Assembly: GCF_030731595.1 (NCBI RefSeq)
Contig: NZ_JANQTS010000075.1
Location: 1-43,813 of the forward strand
Length of the DNA stretch: 43,813 bases
Direction of reading: 5' to 3'
From: Yoonia sp.
GTDB taxonomy: Bacteria > Pseudomonadota > Alphaproteobacteria > Rhodobacterales > Rhodobacteraceae
This document shows, piece after piece, positions 27,266 to 35,059 of the stretch. Below the pieces are notes generated by a model. It saw nothing but the letters and a program-made list of their open reading frames with translations, did not search any database and was not told where the DNA came from. Position 1 is the first letter of the stretch. Each line of letters begins with the position of its first letter. The position numbers were made by a program, and so were the translations under genes.

Positions 27266-28138
27266 ATGACAAAACTTGCGTTTTTGGGCCTTGGTGTCAT
27301 GGGCTACCCGATGGCAGGGCACTTGCAAGCCGCGGGGCACGATGTGACGGTCTATAACCGCACTGCCGCCAAGGCTGAAAAATGGGTCGCGCAGCACGGC
27401 GGTGCAATGGGCGCCACTCCTGCCATCGCGGCCACTGGCGCAGAGGTTGTTCTGGCCTGTGTCGGGAATGATGATGACCTGCGTTCCGTCTGCCTTGGAG
27501 AGGATGGTGCATTTGCAACGATGGCACCGGGATCGATTTTTGTGGATCACACAACGGTGTCTGCCGCCGTCACCCAGGAATTGCACGCGATTGCCGCCGA
27601 AAAGGGAATCGCTTTTGTTGACGCCCCTGTTTCAGGCGGGCAGGCAGGCGCTGAAAACGGTGCGCTGTCGGTCATGTGTGGCGGCGCGGCAGAGAGCTAT
27701 GACAAGGCCGAGGCCATCATAGCCGCCTATGCAAAGCTCTGCCGACGGTTGGGTGACAGTGGTGCGGGGCAAATGACAAAGATGTGCAACCAGATTGCGA
27801 TTGCCGGACTGGTGCAAGGCCTGTCCGAAGCGCTGCATTTCGCCCAGAAAGCGGGGCTTGACGGGCGCGCTGTGGTCGAAGTGATTTCGCAAGGTGCGGC
27901 GGGAAGTTGGCAAATGTCGAACCGCTATCAGACCATGCTGGACGACAAATGGGACCATGGTTTCGCTGTCGACTGGATGCGCAAGGATTTGGGCATTTGC
28001 CTGGCCACGGCCAATGACAATGGTGCCAGCCTGCCGGTGACGGCTTTGGTCGATCAGTTTTACAAGGATGTGCAGAAACTCGGTGGTGGGCGCTGGGATA
28101 CGTCGTCTTTGCTCAAGCGACTGCAGGCGATGGACTAG
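27266..28138 (+). CDS. NAD(P)-dependent oxidoreductase, 3-hydroxyisobutyrate dehydrogenase family
   Basis: A 290-aa beta-hydroxyacid dehydrogenase. The Rossmann motif FLGLGVMGYPMAGHL is followed by VTVYNRT, where Arg after the second strand suggests NADP preference. The substrate loop is DAPVSGGQAGAENGALSVM. The catalytic Lys lies in GAGQMTKMCNQIAI. Substrates in this family include 3-hydroxyisobutyrate, tartronate semialdehyde and glyoxylate-type compounds, and the motifs do not choose among them. ATG 27266 has AAAGGAAGA 6 bp upstream; the frame from 27245 is less likely. It is probably co-transcribed with the acyl-CoA synthetase. Confidence 0.92.
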   Translation: MTKLAFLGLGVMGYPMAGHLQAAGHDVTVYNRTAAKAEKWVAQHGGAMGATPAIAATGAEVVLACVGNDDDLRSVCLGEDGAFATMAPGSIFVDHTTVSAAVTQELHAIAAEKGIAFVDAPVSGGQAGAENGALSVMCGGAAESYDKAEAIIAAYAKLCRRLGDSGAGQMTKMCNQIAIAGLVQGLSEALHFAQKAGLDGRAVVEVISQGAAGSWQMSNRYQTMLDDKWDHGFAVDWMRKDLGICLATANDNGASLPVTALVDQFYKDVQKLGGGRWDTSSLLKRLQAMD

Positions 28139-28189
28139 GGGCTATCCGCCCTGATCCCCTCCGACACTTTGGTCTGTGACCTGCCGCGC

Positions 28190-28233
28190 TGCAGATCATT
28201 TGTGCGCCTCATGCGCAAAATTGCTGATCTGCA
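28190..28233. terminator. Large hairpin between convergent genes
   Basis: TGCAGATCA (28190-28198) and TGATCTGCA (28225-28233) form perfect 9-bp arms. Inside them TGCGC (28203-28207) and GCGCA (28213-28217) make a second stem with a CTCAT loop. It sits between the dehydrogenase stop (28138) and the cheD stop (28240, other strand). There is no T run after it on either strand, so it may terminate by another route or protect 3' ends. Confidence 0.4.
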
Positions 28234-28239
28234 AAAACC

Positions 28240-28761
28240 CTAGAAAAGCGTGATTGCTTCGGGTTTCGGCAGGACCTGTGCGATGGGTCTGATCTCGGGC
28301 GGCGGCCCGGAAACCTGAAGCTGCCGCGCGGCCCCGGTTGACGGGGTAAACTGGATACGGCGTGCTTTCTGGCCGCCCAAGCTTTGCGAGACGCAGGGGA
28401 TACCCTCGCGCGCCAGAAATTCCAGCGCGAAGACAGCATTCGAGTGGCCGATATCCCGCGCGTGATCTGTCATGCGCGCGCCCCCAAACAGTTTTGCCTG
28501 CAATGCGCGTCGGTCACCGCCGGCGCGCAAGACCCGATTGATCAGGAGTTCCATGGCATTGACGCCATACTTCAGGTCGTCCCCCCGCGCCTGACCATCC
28601 CCGGCCAGCAAGAAATGGTTCATCCCACCAACATGCGCCCGCGGATCAAAAAGACAGACCGCGACACATGAACCCAGTACCGTGGACATAATCACATGCG
28701 GGTCCGATGAGACTGCATAATCGCCTTGAACAACGGTAATCGTTTTTTGTTGTACGGTCAT
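28240..28761 (-). CDS. cheD: CheD, chemoreceptor glutamine deamidase
   Basis: Deamidates specific Gln residues on methyl-accepting receptors so they can be methylated, and can bind CheY-P/CheC-type phosphatases in other bacteria. The 173-aa product shows the catalytic Cys32 in VLGSCVAVCL and His49 in GGMNHFLLAG, at the 17-residue spacing seen in known CheD proteins. KLFGGARM and the IGHSNAVFA strand also fit. Start 28761 overlaps cheB by 4 bp (ATGA), preferred over 28782. The C-terminal ~25 residues (PPPEIRPIAQVLPKPEAITLF) are a Pro-rich tail. It is the last gene of the che operon. Confidence 0.93.
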   Translation of the reverse strand: MTVQQKTITVVQGDYAVSSDPHVIMSTVLGSCVAVCLFDPRAHVGGMNHFLLAGDGQARGDDLKYGVNAMELLINRVLRAGGDRRALQAKLFGGARMTDHARDIGHSNAVFALEFLAREGIPCVSQSLGGQKARRIQFTPSTGAARQLQVSGPPPEIRPIAQVLPKPEAITLF

Positions 28762-29747
28762 GCGCGGGCCTTTGCATGGCATGCTTGTAGCAAAGCAGGG
28801 CCAATCTTCTGGATCGGCAATTGTTGGGTCACGGCACCCATTTCCATTGCCATGCGTGGCATGCCGTAGACGACGCTCGTGGCTTCGTCTTGGCCAAGCG
28901 TGACGGCACCCGCATGACGGAGTGCCAATAATCCTTGCGCGCCGTCGCGCCCCATGCCCGTCAAAAGCGCCGCCACAACATGCGGGGCATAGCCAATCGC
29001 AGAACTGAACAATGCGTCGATCGACGGTCGATGACCCGAGATAAGAGTGTCCTCAAGCAATTTGATCCGGAGCGTACCGGATATCGACAAGGCAAGATGA
29101 GTGGCATCACCTGGCGCAAGATAGATATGGCCCTTGCAAAGCGGTTTGCCGTCCTGTGCCGCTTCCACTCTTGCCTCGGTCGCCCCGTCAAGCAGCCGGA
29201 TCAGGCTTTGTGCATAACGTCCACCTGTATGTTGAACGATCATTGTAGGTGGGCAGTTAGCACAAAAATGACCAATCACCTGACACAGCGCGTCGATCCC
29301 ACCAGTCGACGCACCAATCAGCAGGATCTTTCTGGGATCATATCTGTCCGAGGTGAGCGGTGCAGATTTCTGCACAAACGGGTGCTTGCGGCGGGCAACG
29401 AAGGTCGCTTTGCGGATGGCATCACAGACCTCTACCGCAGAGCCGGCGGCACTCACGGTGATCGTGTCCTTTGCGGTAAAGTTGTGCGATCCAGGGTCGT
29501 CCTGCGTCATCATGACCACACATCCTGTGTGCATGATCCTGAAAAGCGACGCCAAGATTTCGAACTCCGGACAGTTGGCAAGCGCGTCCGCAATCAGGAC
29601 GCAGTCGGGATTGTTGTGTTCAGCGTAATTGTAGGTTTCCGTGAGCGAGGATGTTGTGACGCAGGCAAAATCTACGGCATTTGATGTGATTTTTTCACGC
29701 AGTTTTTCCCGCGCGGTAGAACATGAATGAGCGATCAGTACATGCAT
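28758..29747 (-). CDS. cheB: CheB, receptor methylesterase with degenerate receiver
   Basis: Removes methyl groups from (and deamidates) chemoreceptors. The C-terminal esterase domain (~137-325) is intact: Ser147 in IGASTGGIDAL, His173 in IVQHTGGRYA, Asp268 in LLTGMGRDGAQG. The N-terminal ~115 residues have receiver-like size, but the usual Asp-Asp pair after the first strand reads VLIAHSCST and the phospho-Asp region (NPDCVLIADALANC) is out of register. Phosphorylation control is probably lost or altered. Start 29747 is chosen because MHVLIAHS begins the fold; the frame extends to 29915 with a basic, low-complexity leader. A 182-bp gap separates it from the preceding gene. Confidence 0.9.
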   Translation of the reverse strand: MHVLIAHSCSTAREKLREKITSNAVDFACVTTSSLTETYNYAEHNNPDCVLIADALANCPEFEILASLFRIMHTGCVVMMTQDDPGSHNFTAKDTITVSAAGSAVEVCDAIRKATFVARRKHPFVQKSAPLTSDRYDPRKILLIGASTGGIDALCQVIGHFCANCPPTMIVQHTGGRYAQSLIRLLDGATEARVEAAQDGKPLCKGHIYLAPGDATHLALSISGTLRIKLLEDTLISGHRPSIDALFSSAIGYAPHVVAALLTGMGRDGAQGLLALRHAGAVTLGQDEATSVVYGMPRMAMEMGAVTQQLPIQKIGPALLQACHAKARA

Positions 29748-29929
29748 ATCGGGTGGTCCAATTTCTTGCTCTTTGGCGTGGGTTCTGGGGGCAAATCTTC
29801 GTCGCAAGCGTCGCTCTTTTGTCCCCGAAGATGTGCTTTGGTCCGCATTCTTGCTGATGACCCGCAGACCACATCGCTCTAGTCGCGCGCGGGTATGACG
29901 GTTCCCCGGTTTCACTCAGGGCGTGTCAC

Positions 29930-30313
29930 TCAAAACAACTCCACATCAGCCTCCAGGGAATGATTGTAAATGTCGTATCCTTGCTTGGGCCGCGCCACGA
30001 TCTGATCCCTCAATTTCTGAAGTTTGATTGGGGCAATCACCCGATCCAGATCGACCGACAAACCCGTTGGAAGATCATCCGCGATACGTTCAAGCAGTCG
30101 TTTTGTTTCTTCCAGGGACTGGGTCACAAAATCGACCGACTGCAACTTTGCGCCGGTTGCTTGACAAGGTTTTGACTGCGCATGGCTCAGCAATATCTCC
30201 TGTTCCAAAGTCTTGATTGCAACAACAATGCCCTCCAAGCAAAGCGAAGTGTTTTGCAGCACCTGCTTAAGACTTTGATGCGGGGTCTGTGCCTGATGGT
30301 CCGTCAATGTCAT
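29930..30313 (-). CDS. Small che-operon protein with DxxxQ helix, candidate CheZ/CheT-type phosphatase
   Basis: A 127-aa mostly helical protein with no family I can name outright. Residues 57-77 (LQSVDFVTQSLEETKRLLERI) form an amphipathic helix with Asp61-x3-Gln65. CheZ uses an Asp-x3-Gln pair on a helix to dephosphorylate CheY-P, and the small CheT protein of the Sinorhizobium che operon is described as having the same motif. The far C-terminus (EADVELF) is short, acidic and hydrophobic, like the CheY-binding tail of CheZ. The gene overlaps cheY2 by 4 bp (ATGA) and lies before cheB. No CheZ or CheC/X is otherwise present. The function is inference; the motif and context are seen. Confidence 0.7.
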   Translation of the reverse strand: MTLTDHQAQTPHQSLKQVLQNTSLCLEGIVVAIKTLEQEILLSHAQSKPCQATGAKLQSVDFVTQSLEETKRLLERIADDLPTGLSVDLDRVIAPIKLQKLRDQIVARPKQGYDIYNHSLEADVELF

Positions 30314-30696
30314 AGTTTTCCAACAACGCTTTCTATGCATTGCCGCATGCTGGCTGTTGAAAAGGGTTTCTTGATGATGTTGTTCAGCCCCAAGGCTTTC
30401 CCTTTTGCGACAAGATCCGGTGTCGGATTACCTGTCACAAGGATAAAACCAATCCGCGCTGTCGTTCGATTTTGACGCAAGGCCTGGAGCAGTTGCAAAC
30501 CATCCATTCCGGGCATGTTGTAGTCTGACAAGACAAGATGAACCGGATCAGTGATCAGTTTCTTGAGCGCCGCTTGGCCGTCATTCTCAGCTTGGTTTTT
30601 CCAGATCCCCATTTCCTCAATCGCTTGGATCAAGAGCCCGCGACTGACACCCATGTCATCCACCACCATAACCCTCAAAGAATCTTTCAAGCTCAT
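30310..30696 (-). CDS. cheY: CheY-type response regulator (second in operon)
   Basis: A stand-alone 128-aa receiver. The acidic pair is Asp13-Asp14 (MVVDDMGVSRG), the phosphorylation site Asp58 (LVLSDYNMPGMDG), the switch Thr is in FILVTGNP and the Lys in IIKKPF. Gene order (after cheR) and overlap with its neighbours by 4 bp on both sides put it in the che operon. Either this or the first CheY may bind the flagellar motor while the other acts as a phosphate sink, as happens in related alphaproteobacteria; the sequence does not decide which. Confidence 0.93.
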   Translation of the reverse strand: MSLKDSLRVMVVDDMGVSRGLLIQAIEEMGIWKNQAENDGQAALKKLITDPVHLVLSDYNMPGMDGLQLLQALRQNRTTARIGFILVTGNPTPDLVAKGKALGLNNIIKKPFSTASMRQCIESVVGKL

Positions 30697-31604
30697 GTTC
30701 GGTCTCCTTCAGGTTTTTTGTTTGACTGCCGTCCGGGCATCTTGTTTTTTTGATAGCTGGTGATGCCAACGCTGCTGAATTGAGACATGGCCGGCCCACT
30801 GAGCCGCTCTGAGTGTCCGATCATCAGGTACCCGTCATCTGTCAGGACATCCGCAAACCTTTCCCAAAGGCGTGCCTGGGTGCCTTTGTCGAAGTAGATT
30901 GCGGCATTGCGACAGAAGATCACGTCGAATTTTCGACGCATGGGCCAGTCCGCGATCAGGTTGAGCTCGCCAAACGAGACCATTTTGCGCACCTTGTCAT
31001 TTATGGCGATTTGCCCCTCATCTGTGGTCCTTTGCGCGATCAGGATTTGACGCCAACTGGGGGGAATGGCCTTGAGCTGATCTTTTGGGAACAACGCTTG
31101 CTTTGCTGCATGAACGACCTGCGGGTCGAGGTCCGTTGCCAGTACTTTGATGTCAAGGTTGCAAACATCTGGTGAGGCCGCGATCAGGGCTGCCGCCATG
31201 CAATAGGCCTCTTGCCCTGATGAACAGGCCGATGACCAAAGTCGGACACTTTGGCCCATCTTCGACTTTTCAATCAGCTTTGGTGCGATTGTCTCTTTGA
31301 GAAACTCAAAGTGGTGAAGTTCTCGGAAAAAATGTGTGACATTCGTCGTCAAAGCAGACAGGAACTGTCCGTGCTCTGCTGCACCATCTGGCCGTTGCAG
31401 GAGTGCGCAGTATTCTTCGAAGCTCTTCAACTGCAACGCCCGGAGGCGTTTTGCGAGGCGCGAATAGACCAGTGGTTTCTTTGAGGGCTGCAGGGACAAG
31501 CCATAGCGCTTGTTGGCCTGGTCCGCGATCATCTGGAAATCACGGTCGGAGAACTGATAGTCAAGTCCTTCAAAGTCGGCCTGTTTTGCAGCGGCAGTAC
31601 TCAT
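30693..31604 (-). CDS. cheR: CheR, chemoreceptor methyltransferase
   Basis: Transfers methyl groups from S-adenosylmethionine to receptor Glu residues. The 303-aa product has the N-terminal helical domain (~15-85), the linker TTNVTHFFRELHHF, and the SAM-binding domain: WSSACSSGQEAYCMAAALIA, LATDLDP, VIFCRNAAIYFD and MIGHSERL. SAM motif I normally reads GCSTGEEPYS; here the first Glu is Gln and the Gly is Ala, an unusual variant that may still bind SAM. It overlaps cheW and cheY2 by 4 bp each. The C-terminus is a short basic tail. Confidence 0.93.
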   Translation of the reverse strand: MSTAAAKQADFEGLDYQFSDRDFQMIADQANKRYGLSLQPSKKPLVYSRLAKRLRALQLKSFEEYCALLQRPDGAAEHGQFLSALTTNVTHFFRELHHFEFLKETIAPKLIEKSKMGQSVRLWSSACSSGQEAYCMAAALIAASPDVCNLDIKVLATDLDPQVVHAAKQALFPKDQLKAIPPSWRQILIAQRTTDEGQIAINDKVRKMVSFGELNLIADWPMRRKFDVIFCRNAAIYFDKGTQARLWERFADVLTDDGYLMIGHSERLSGPAMSQFSSVGITSYQKNKMPGRQSNKKPEGDRT

Positions 31605-32068
31605 GCTGCGGCCTGCTCGCCGTCACGCAAAAGCGCCTCGAGGTCGATGATTTTGGTCATGTCATCGCCAACTGGGATGATGCCTTGAATGGACCGGGTT
31701 GTGAGGTCCTCGGTTCCGCTGGGTGTTTCGCGCACGACACCTGACTCGATTCCAAGAATTTCGGATACTGATTCAACCAACAGTCCAACAATCCGGTCTT
31801 CGATCGCTGTGATGATGATCACATGGCGCTGTGTCGGCGCAATCGCGGAAAACCCAAGTTTCGCGGCAAGATCAATGATCGGAATGACAGCACCCCGCAG
31901 GTTGATCACGCCAAGGATGTGCTTGGGCGAATGCGGCAGCAGCGTCACCGGAGACCAGCGCCTGATCTCGCGAATTTGGGTGATTTCGATGCAAAAGTTT
32001 TGTCCACCGGCAACGAGTGTAACAAATTCGATTTGCTTCGAGCCGGTGAGGTCAAGAACTGGTGACAT
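31601..32068 (-). CDS. cheW: CheW, chemotaxis coupling protein
   Basis: Adaptor that links CheA to receptors. The 155-aa product is a single CheW domain: FVTLVAGGQNFCIEITQIREI at the start, the receptor-contact loop HILGVINLRGAVIPIIDL, and VGLLVESVSEIL in the second barrel. Its start lies inside the end of cheA (17-bp overlap), and its stop overlaps the cheR start (ATGA). Confidence 0.94.
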   Translation of the reverse strand: MSPVLDLTGSKQIEFVTLVAGGQNFCIEITQIREIRRWSPVTLLPHSPKHILGVINLRGAVIPIIDLAAKLGFSAIAPTQRHVIIITAIEDRIVGLLVESVSEILGIESGVVRETPSGTEDLTTRSIQGIIPVGDDMTKIIDLEALLRDGEQAAA

Positions 32069-34154
32069 AGGCTTCTTCTTTTTTGGAGTGAAATGGAGCG
32101 GTTTGCGTTTTCGGTTTGGTCGATGAAATCGCGTCGGGGTCGATAATCAGAGCGATTTTGCCATCGCCGAGAATTGTGGCGCCCGAGATCCCGAAAATTT
32201 CGCCATAGTTGCCTTGCATGCTTTTGACGACAACTTGGCGTTGGTCATGAATCTCGTCCACGGCCAGAGCGCATTGTGCGACTGTTTCGGTCTGCAGCAG
32301 CAAGAGAACGCGATCGGTCAGCAGGGATTTGGATGATGCGGTGCCAAGCCGGTCGGCGAGATCAATGATTGGCACATACTCACCTCTGACCCGCAGAAGT
32401 GTGTTGTTCAAACCAAGCTTTGACAGGTCCGCCTCGACCGGTCGGATCGTTTCCAGAATACTTGCAATCGGTACCACCATCGTCTGCCCTGCAACACTGA
32501 TGATCATCCCATCCATGACAGCCAACGTAAGCGGAAGCGTGATCGAGAAAGTGGTGCCTTCTCCCGGGACGGTATTGATGGTCACGCGCCCACCAAGTGC
32601 CGTGATTGCCGTCTTCACAACATCCATCCCGACACCCCGGCCCGAGAGATTTGTGATCGCGTCCGCCGTCGAGAACCCGGGGGCAAAAAGCAGATTGTCG
32701 ATCTCTTGATCTGACAGATGGTCATCAGACCGGATCAGCCCCTTCTTGATCGCAATTTCGCGGATCCGGGGCCGGTTCAGGCCTGCTCCATCGTCGATAA
32801 TCTCAATCACGATACTGCCAGAGCGTTGACTGGCCGTAAGGCGCAGTGTGCCGGTCGTAGGCTTTCCCGCCTCTGCACGTACTTGCGGCTTTTCGATCCC
32901 GTGGTCGATTGCATTTCTGATCATATGGGTCAGCGGGTCGGCAAGTCGTTCCACCACGATCTTGTCAACCTCGGTCGCCTCGCCTTCTGTGATCAGGTCA
33001 ACGCTTTTGCCTGTCGCATCTGCCGCTTCGCGCGCGATCCGCAGCATCCGCTGGAACAAGGGCTTTACCGGTTGCGCACGAATGGCCATCACGCCTTCCT
33101 GAATTTCGCGTGCGAGCAATTTATAGTCGTCAAGATCGCCGAAAAGCTCTGCGCTATTGGGCAGTGCTGCTTCTGCGATACGCTGCGAAATGACGGATTG
33201 ATTGATGATCAACTCGCCCACTGCATTGATCAGGCGGTCAACCCTTTCCGGGTCAACGCGCAATGTGCTTGCTGTCCGCTTGCTCGATTTTTCGGTTTTT
33301 GCCAGCGATTGTGCTTCAGAATCAACGACATCCAAAACCGGACCTTCCGCTGCGAGACCGGTAGCTTCATCTGTCGCATCAAGAGGATCCGGACCCTGTT
33401 CATCAGGTGCGGGCAAATCTGTACCTGTCTCATCCAAGACCTCTTCTATCTTGAGATCACACAGATCGTCCACGAACTGAAAGATGTCCCGGATGGCAAA
33501 ATCATCTAGAAGATCTTCGATCTCGACTTGCCAAAGAAGATAGCCTTCCGTCCAAGAGAAATCGGAAAATCTGTCGGGCAAGGCGTCAGTCTGAACCGTT
33601 GTCGTGCAGGTTCCGATTTTCTCTAGCGCTGCGAGGATGAGCGTGGGATCGTTACCGGTCGCATAGAATGCGTGATCTGGCCGAAATGTGACTTTGAAGC
33701 GCCGGTTTGTCTCTGGTGGGTCAAAGGCAAGTGAAAGCGCTTCGAAGACAAATTCTTCTTCCGGCTCCGCCTCTTTGCCAAGGAACGTCTGCAGTTCGGC
33801 AATGACAGGATCCACCTGATCGCGATTGGCGGGAAGTTCGTCGCGCGCCGCATCAACCAGATCCGCGAGGATATCACCAGCTCTTTGAAGGACACGCAGC
33901 AGGTTATCGTCCGCAGCAAGCCGATGCGCGCGCAACTCGTCCAGGACAGTTTCGAACTTATGGGCAAAGCCTACCAGATCTTCGAGTGCAAAGGCACCAG
34001 CGGCCCCTTTGATGGAGTGCACCGCCCGGAAAACGGCATTGACCGTTTCATCGTCAGCCTGCCCGTTGCACATATCGGTGAGCCCCTCGTTCAGGGCGAC
34101 AAGCAAGTCTTCGCATTCTTCAAAGAAGGCTTCTAGGATGGCGCGGTCGATCAT
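32052..34154 (-). CDS. cheA: CheA, chemotaxis histidine kinase
   Basis: Receptor-controlled kinase that phosphorylates CheY and CheB. The 700-aa product has the P1 phosphotransfer domain (~1-105) with His46 in FRAVHSIKGAAGAF, a middle region (~165-250, RRFKVTFRPDHAFYATGNDP) that likely serves response-regulator docking, an acidic linker, the P3 dimerisation helices (~300-365, DRLINAVGELIINQSVISQR), the P4 ATPase domain (LTHMIRNAIDHGIE, IIDDGAGLNR, FAPGFSTAD, GRGVGMDVV) and the P5 CheW-like domain (~545-680). Start 34154 overlaps the cheY1 stop by one base. All kinase boxes are intact. Confidence 0.95.
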   Translation of the reverse strand: MIDRAILEAFFEECEDLLVALNEGLTDMCNGQADDETVNAVFRAVHSIKGAAGAFALEDLVGFAHKFETVLDELRAHRLAADDNLLRVLQRAGDILADLVDAARDELPANRDQVDPVIAELQTFLGKEAEPEEEFVFEALSLAFDPPETNRRFKVTFRPDHAFYATGNDPTLILAALEKIGTCTTTVQTDALPDRFSDFSWTEGYLLWQVEIEDLLDDFAIRDIFQFVDDLCDLKIEEVLDETGTDLPAPDEQGPDPLDATDEATGLAAEGPVLDVVDSEAQSLAKTEKSSKRTASTLRVDPERVDRLINAVGELIINQSVISQRIAEAALPNSAELFGDLDDYKLLAREIQEGVMAIRAQPVKPLFQRMLRIAREAADATGKSVDLITEGEATEVDKIVVERLADPLTHMIRNAIDHGIEKPQVRAEAGKPTTGTLRLTASQRSGSIVIEIIDDGAGLNRPRIREIAIKKGLIRSDDHLSDQEIDNLLFAPGFSTADAITNLSGRGVGMDVVKTAITALGGRVTINTVPGEGTTFSITLPLTLAVMDGMIISVAGQTMVVPIASILETIRPVEADLSKLGLNNTLLRVRGEYVPIIDLADRLGTASSKSLLTDRVLLLLQTETVAQCALAVDEIHDQRQVVVKSMQGNYGEIFGISGATILGDGKIALIIDPDAISSTKPKTQTAPFHSKKEEAYVTSS

Positions 34155-34525
34155 CAAACAGCCCCCGTCAGTCGTTTGATGACAGAGACCAAGGAGGCAT
34201 CGTCGAACGGTTTGACGATCCAACCCGTGGCCCCCGCTTTGCGCGCCCGTTCCTTGAGGTCTGCCCCGCTTTCCGTTGTCAGAACAAGCACGGGCACCGC
34301 GCGATTCACGTCACCGTTTCGGATATCCTCGATCACACCAAAGCCGTCCTTGTTGGGCATGTTCACGTCGGTGATGACGAGGTCAGCATTGGATTGCTGA
34401 AATTTTGCGACGCCTTCAACACCGTCGACCGCGGTCGTCACTTTGAAGCCCGCATTTTCGAGTGTTGCTGTCAGCAGCGTGCGGATTGTGCGGGAATCGT
34501 CGATTGCAAGAATATGCGTCGTCAT
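34154..34525 (-). CDS. cheY: CheY-type response regulator (first in operon)
   Basis: A 123-aa receiver with Asp9-Asp10 (ILAIDDSRTIR), phosphorylation site Asp53 (LVITDVNMPNKDG), LVLTTESG for the switch Thr and IVKPFDD for the Lys. It closely follows the classical motor-binding CheY pattern. The start at 34525 overlaps the STAS gene by 4 bp. A longer in-frame extension to 34606 lies inside the STAS gene and is rejected. Confidence 0.94.
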   Translation of the reverse strand: MTTHILAIDDSRTIRTLLTATLENAGFKVTTAVDGVEGVAKFQQSNADLVITDVNMPNKDGFGVIEDIRNGDVNRAVPVLVLTTESGADLKERARKAGATGWIVKPFDDASLVSVIKRLTGAV

Positions 34526-34809
34526 GCGCTGGCTCCGTCCACGGTTAGAAAATCGCTTAACCCAAGGCTTTTCAGATCGTCGTGCAACGCTTGCGATGCA
34601 GCGCAAAGATGAAAATCCCGGTCATTGGCTGCCCAAGCTTTCGCGCCCATCGTCAAGAGTTGGGCGCACAGGCCGCTGAGGCGGGTCACGTCCTGGCAAT
34701 TGATTTGCACGTCTTGATCCTGTGCTGCGTTCAGAAAGTCAAAAAGGTGATGACAGTCTTCCATTCGCGTCACTGCGGGCAGGTCGTAAGTGGCGGGTGC
34801 GGTCGTCAT
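34522..34809 (-). CDS. STAS-domain protein heading the chemotaxis operon
   Basis: A 95-aa STAS (anti-sigma-factor-antagonist-like) domain. The strand-loop-helix reads VQINCQDVTRLSGLCAQLLT; family members have a phosphorylatable Ser at about the position of this Ser. It ends with LHDDLKSLGLSDFL. The domain is common as the first gene of roseobacter che operons, where its role is unclear. It may scaffold CheA or receptor clusters, or link to a partner-switching regulator; no kinase of that type is encoded nearby. ATG 34809 starts the fold; upstream in-frame sequence is not conserved-looking. The ribosome-binding site is weak. The 250 bp upstream to yjbH is a divergent promoter region with no other gene. 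Confidence 0.82.
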   Translation of the reverse strand: MTTAPATYDLPAVTRMEDCHHLFDFLNAAQDQDVQINCQDVTRLSGLCAQLLTMGAKAWAANDRDFHLCAASQALHDDLKSLGLSDFLTVDGASA

Positions 34810-35059
34810 ATGCAAAAAATTCCAGAGCGATGAGGTCAGCTGCTTTGTTGCAGGCTCCGGACTTATGCGGGGCGATGGCTTAATTTCGCGTAAATGCTGT
34901 TGTGGATTTCTACACCGGTTCGCCAAACGCAGATCATCGCGCTGACCTGCGACAAACGCCGCCGGTTTTTCGGGTATCTGCTCGACATCTGATTTGGAAC
35001 GCGAATATGCTGGTCAAAAGGCAAAAAGCAGATCGTCCGATGTTCGAAAGCCAAAGTGA

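Noticed and set aside
25265..27586. A 2.3-kb open frame on the minus strand across the acyl-CoA synthetase
   Set aside because: It is antisense to a gene with all ANL motifs, its translation is rich in His/Arg/Cys/Gln with no domain, and it runs through two genes. It is a by-product of high-GC codon use.
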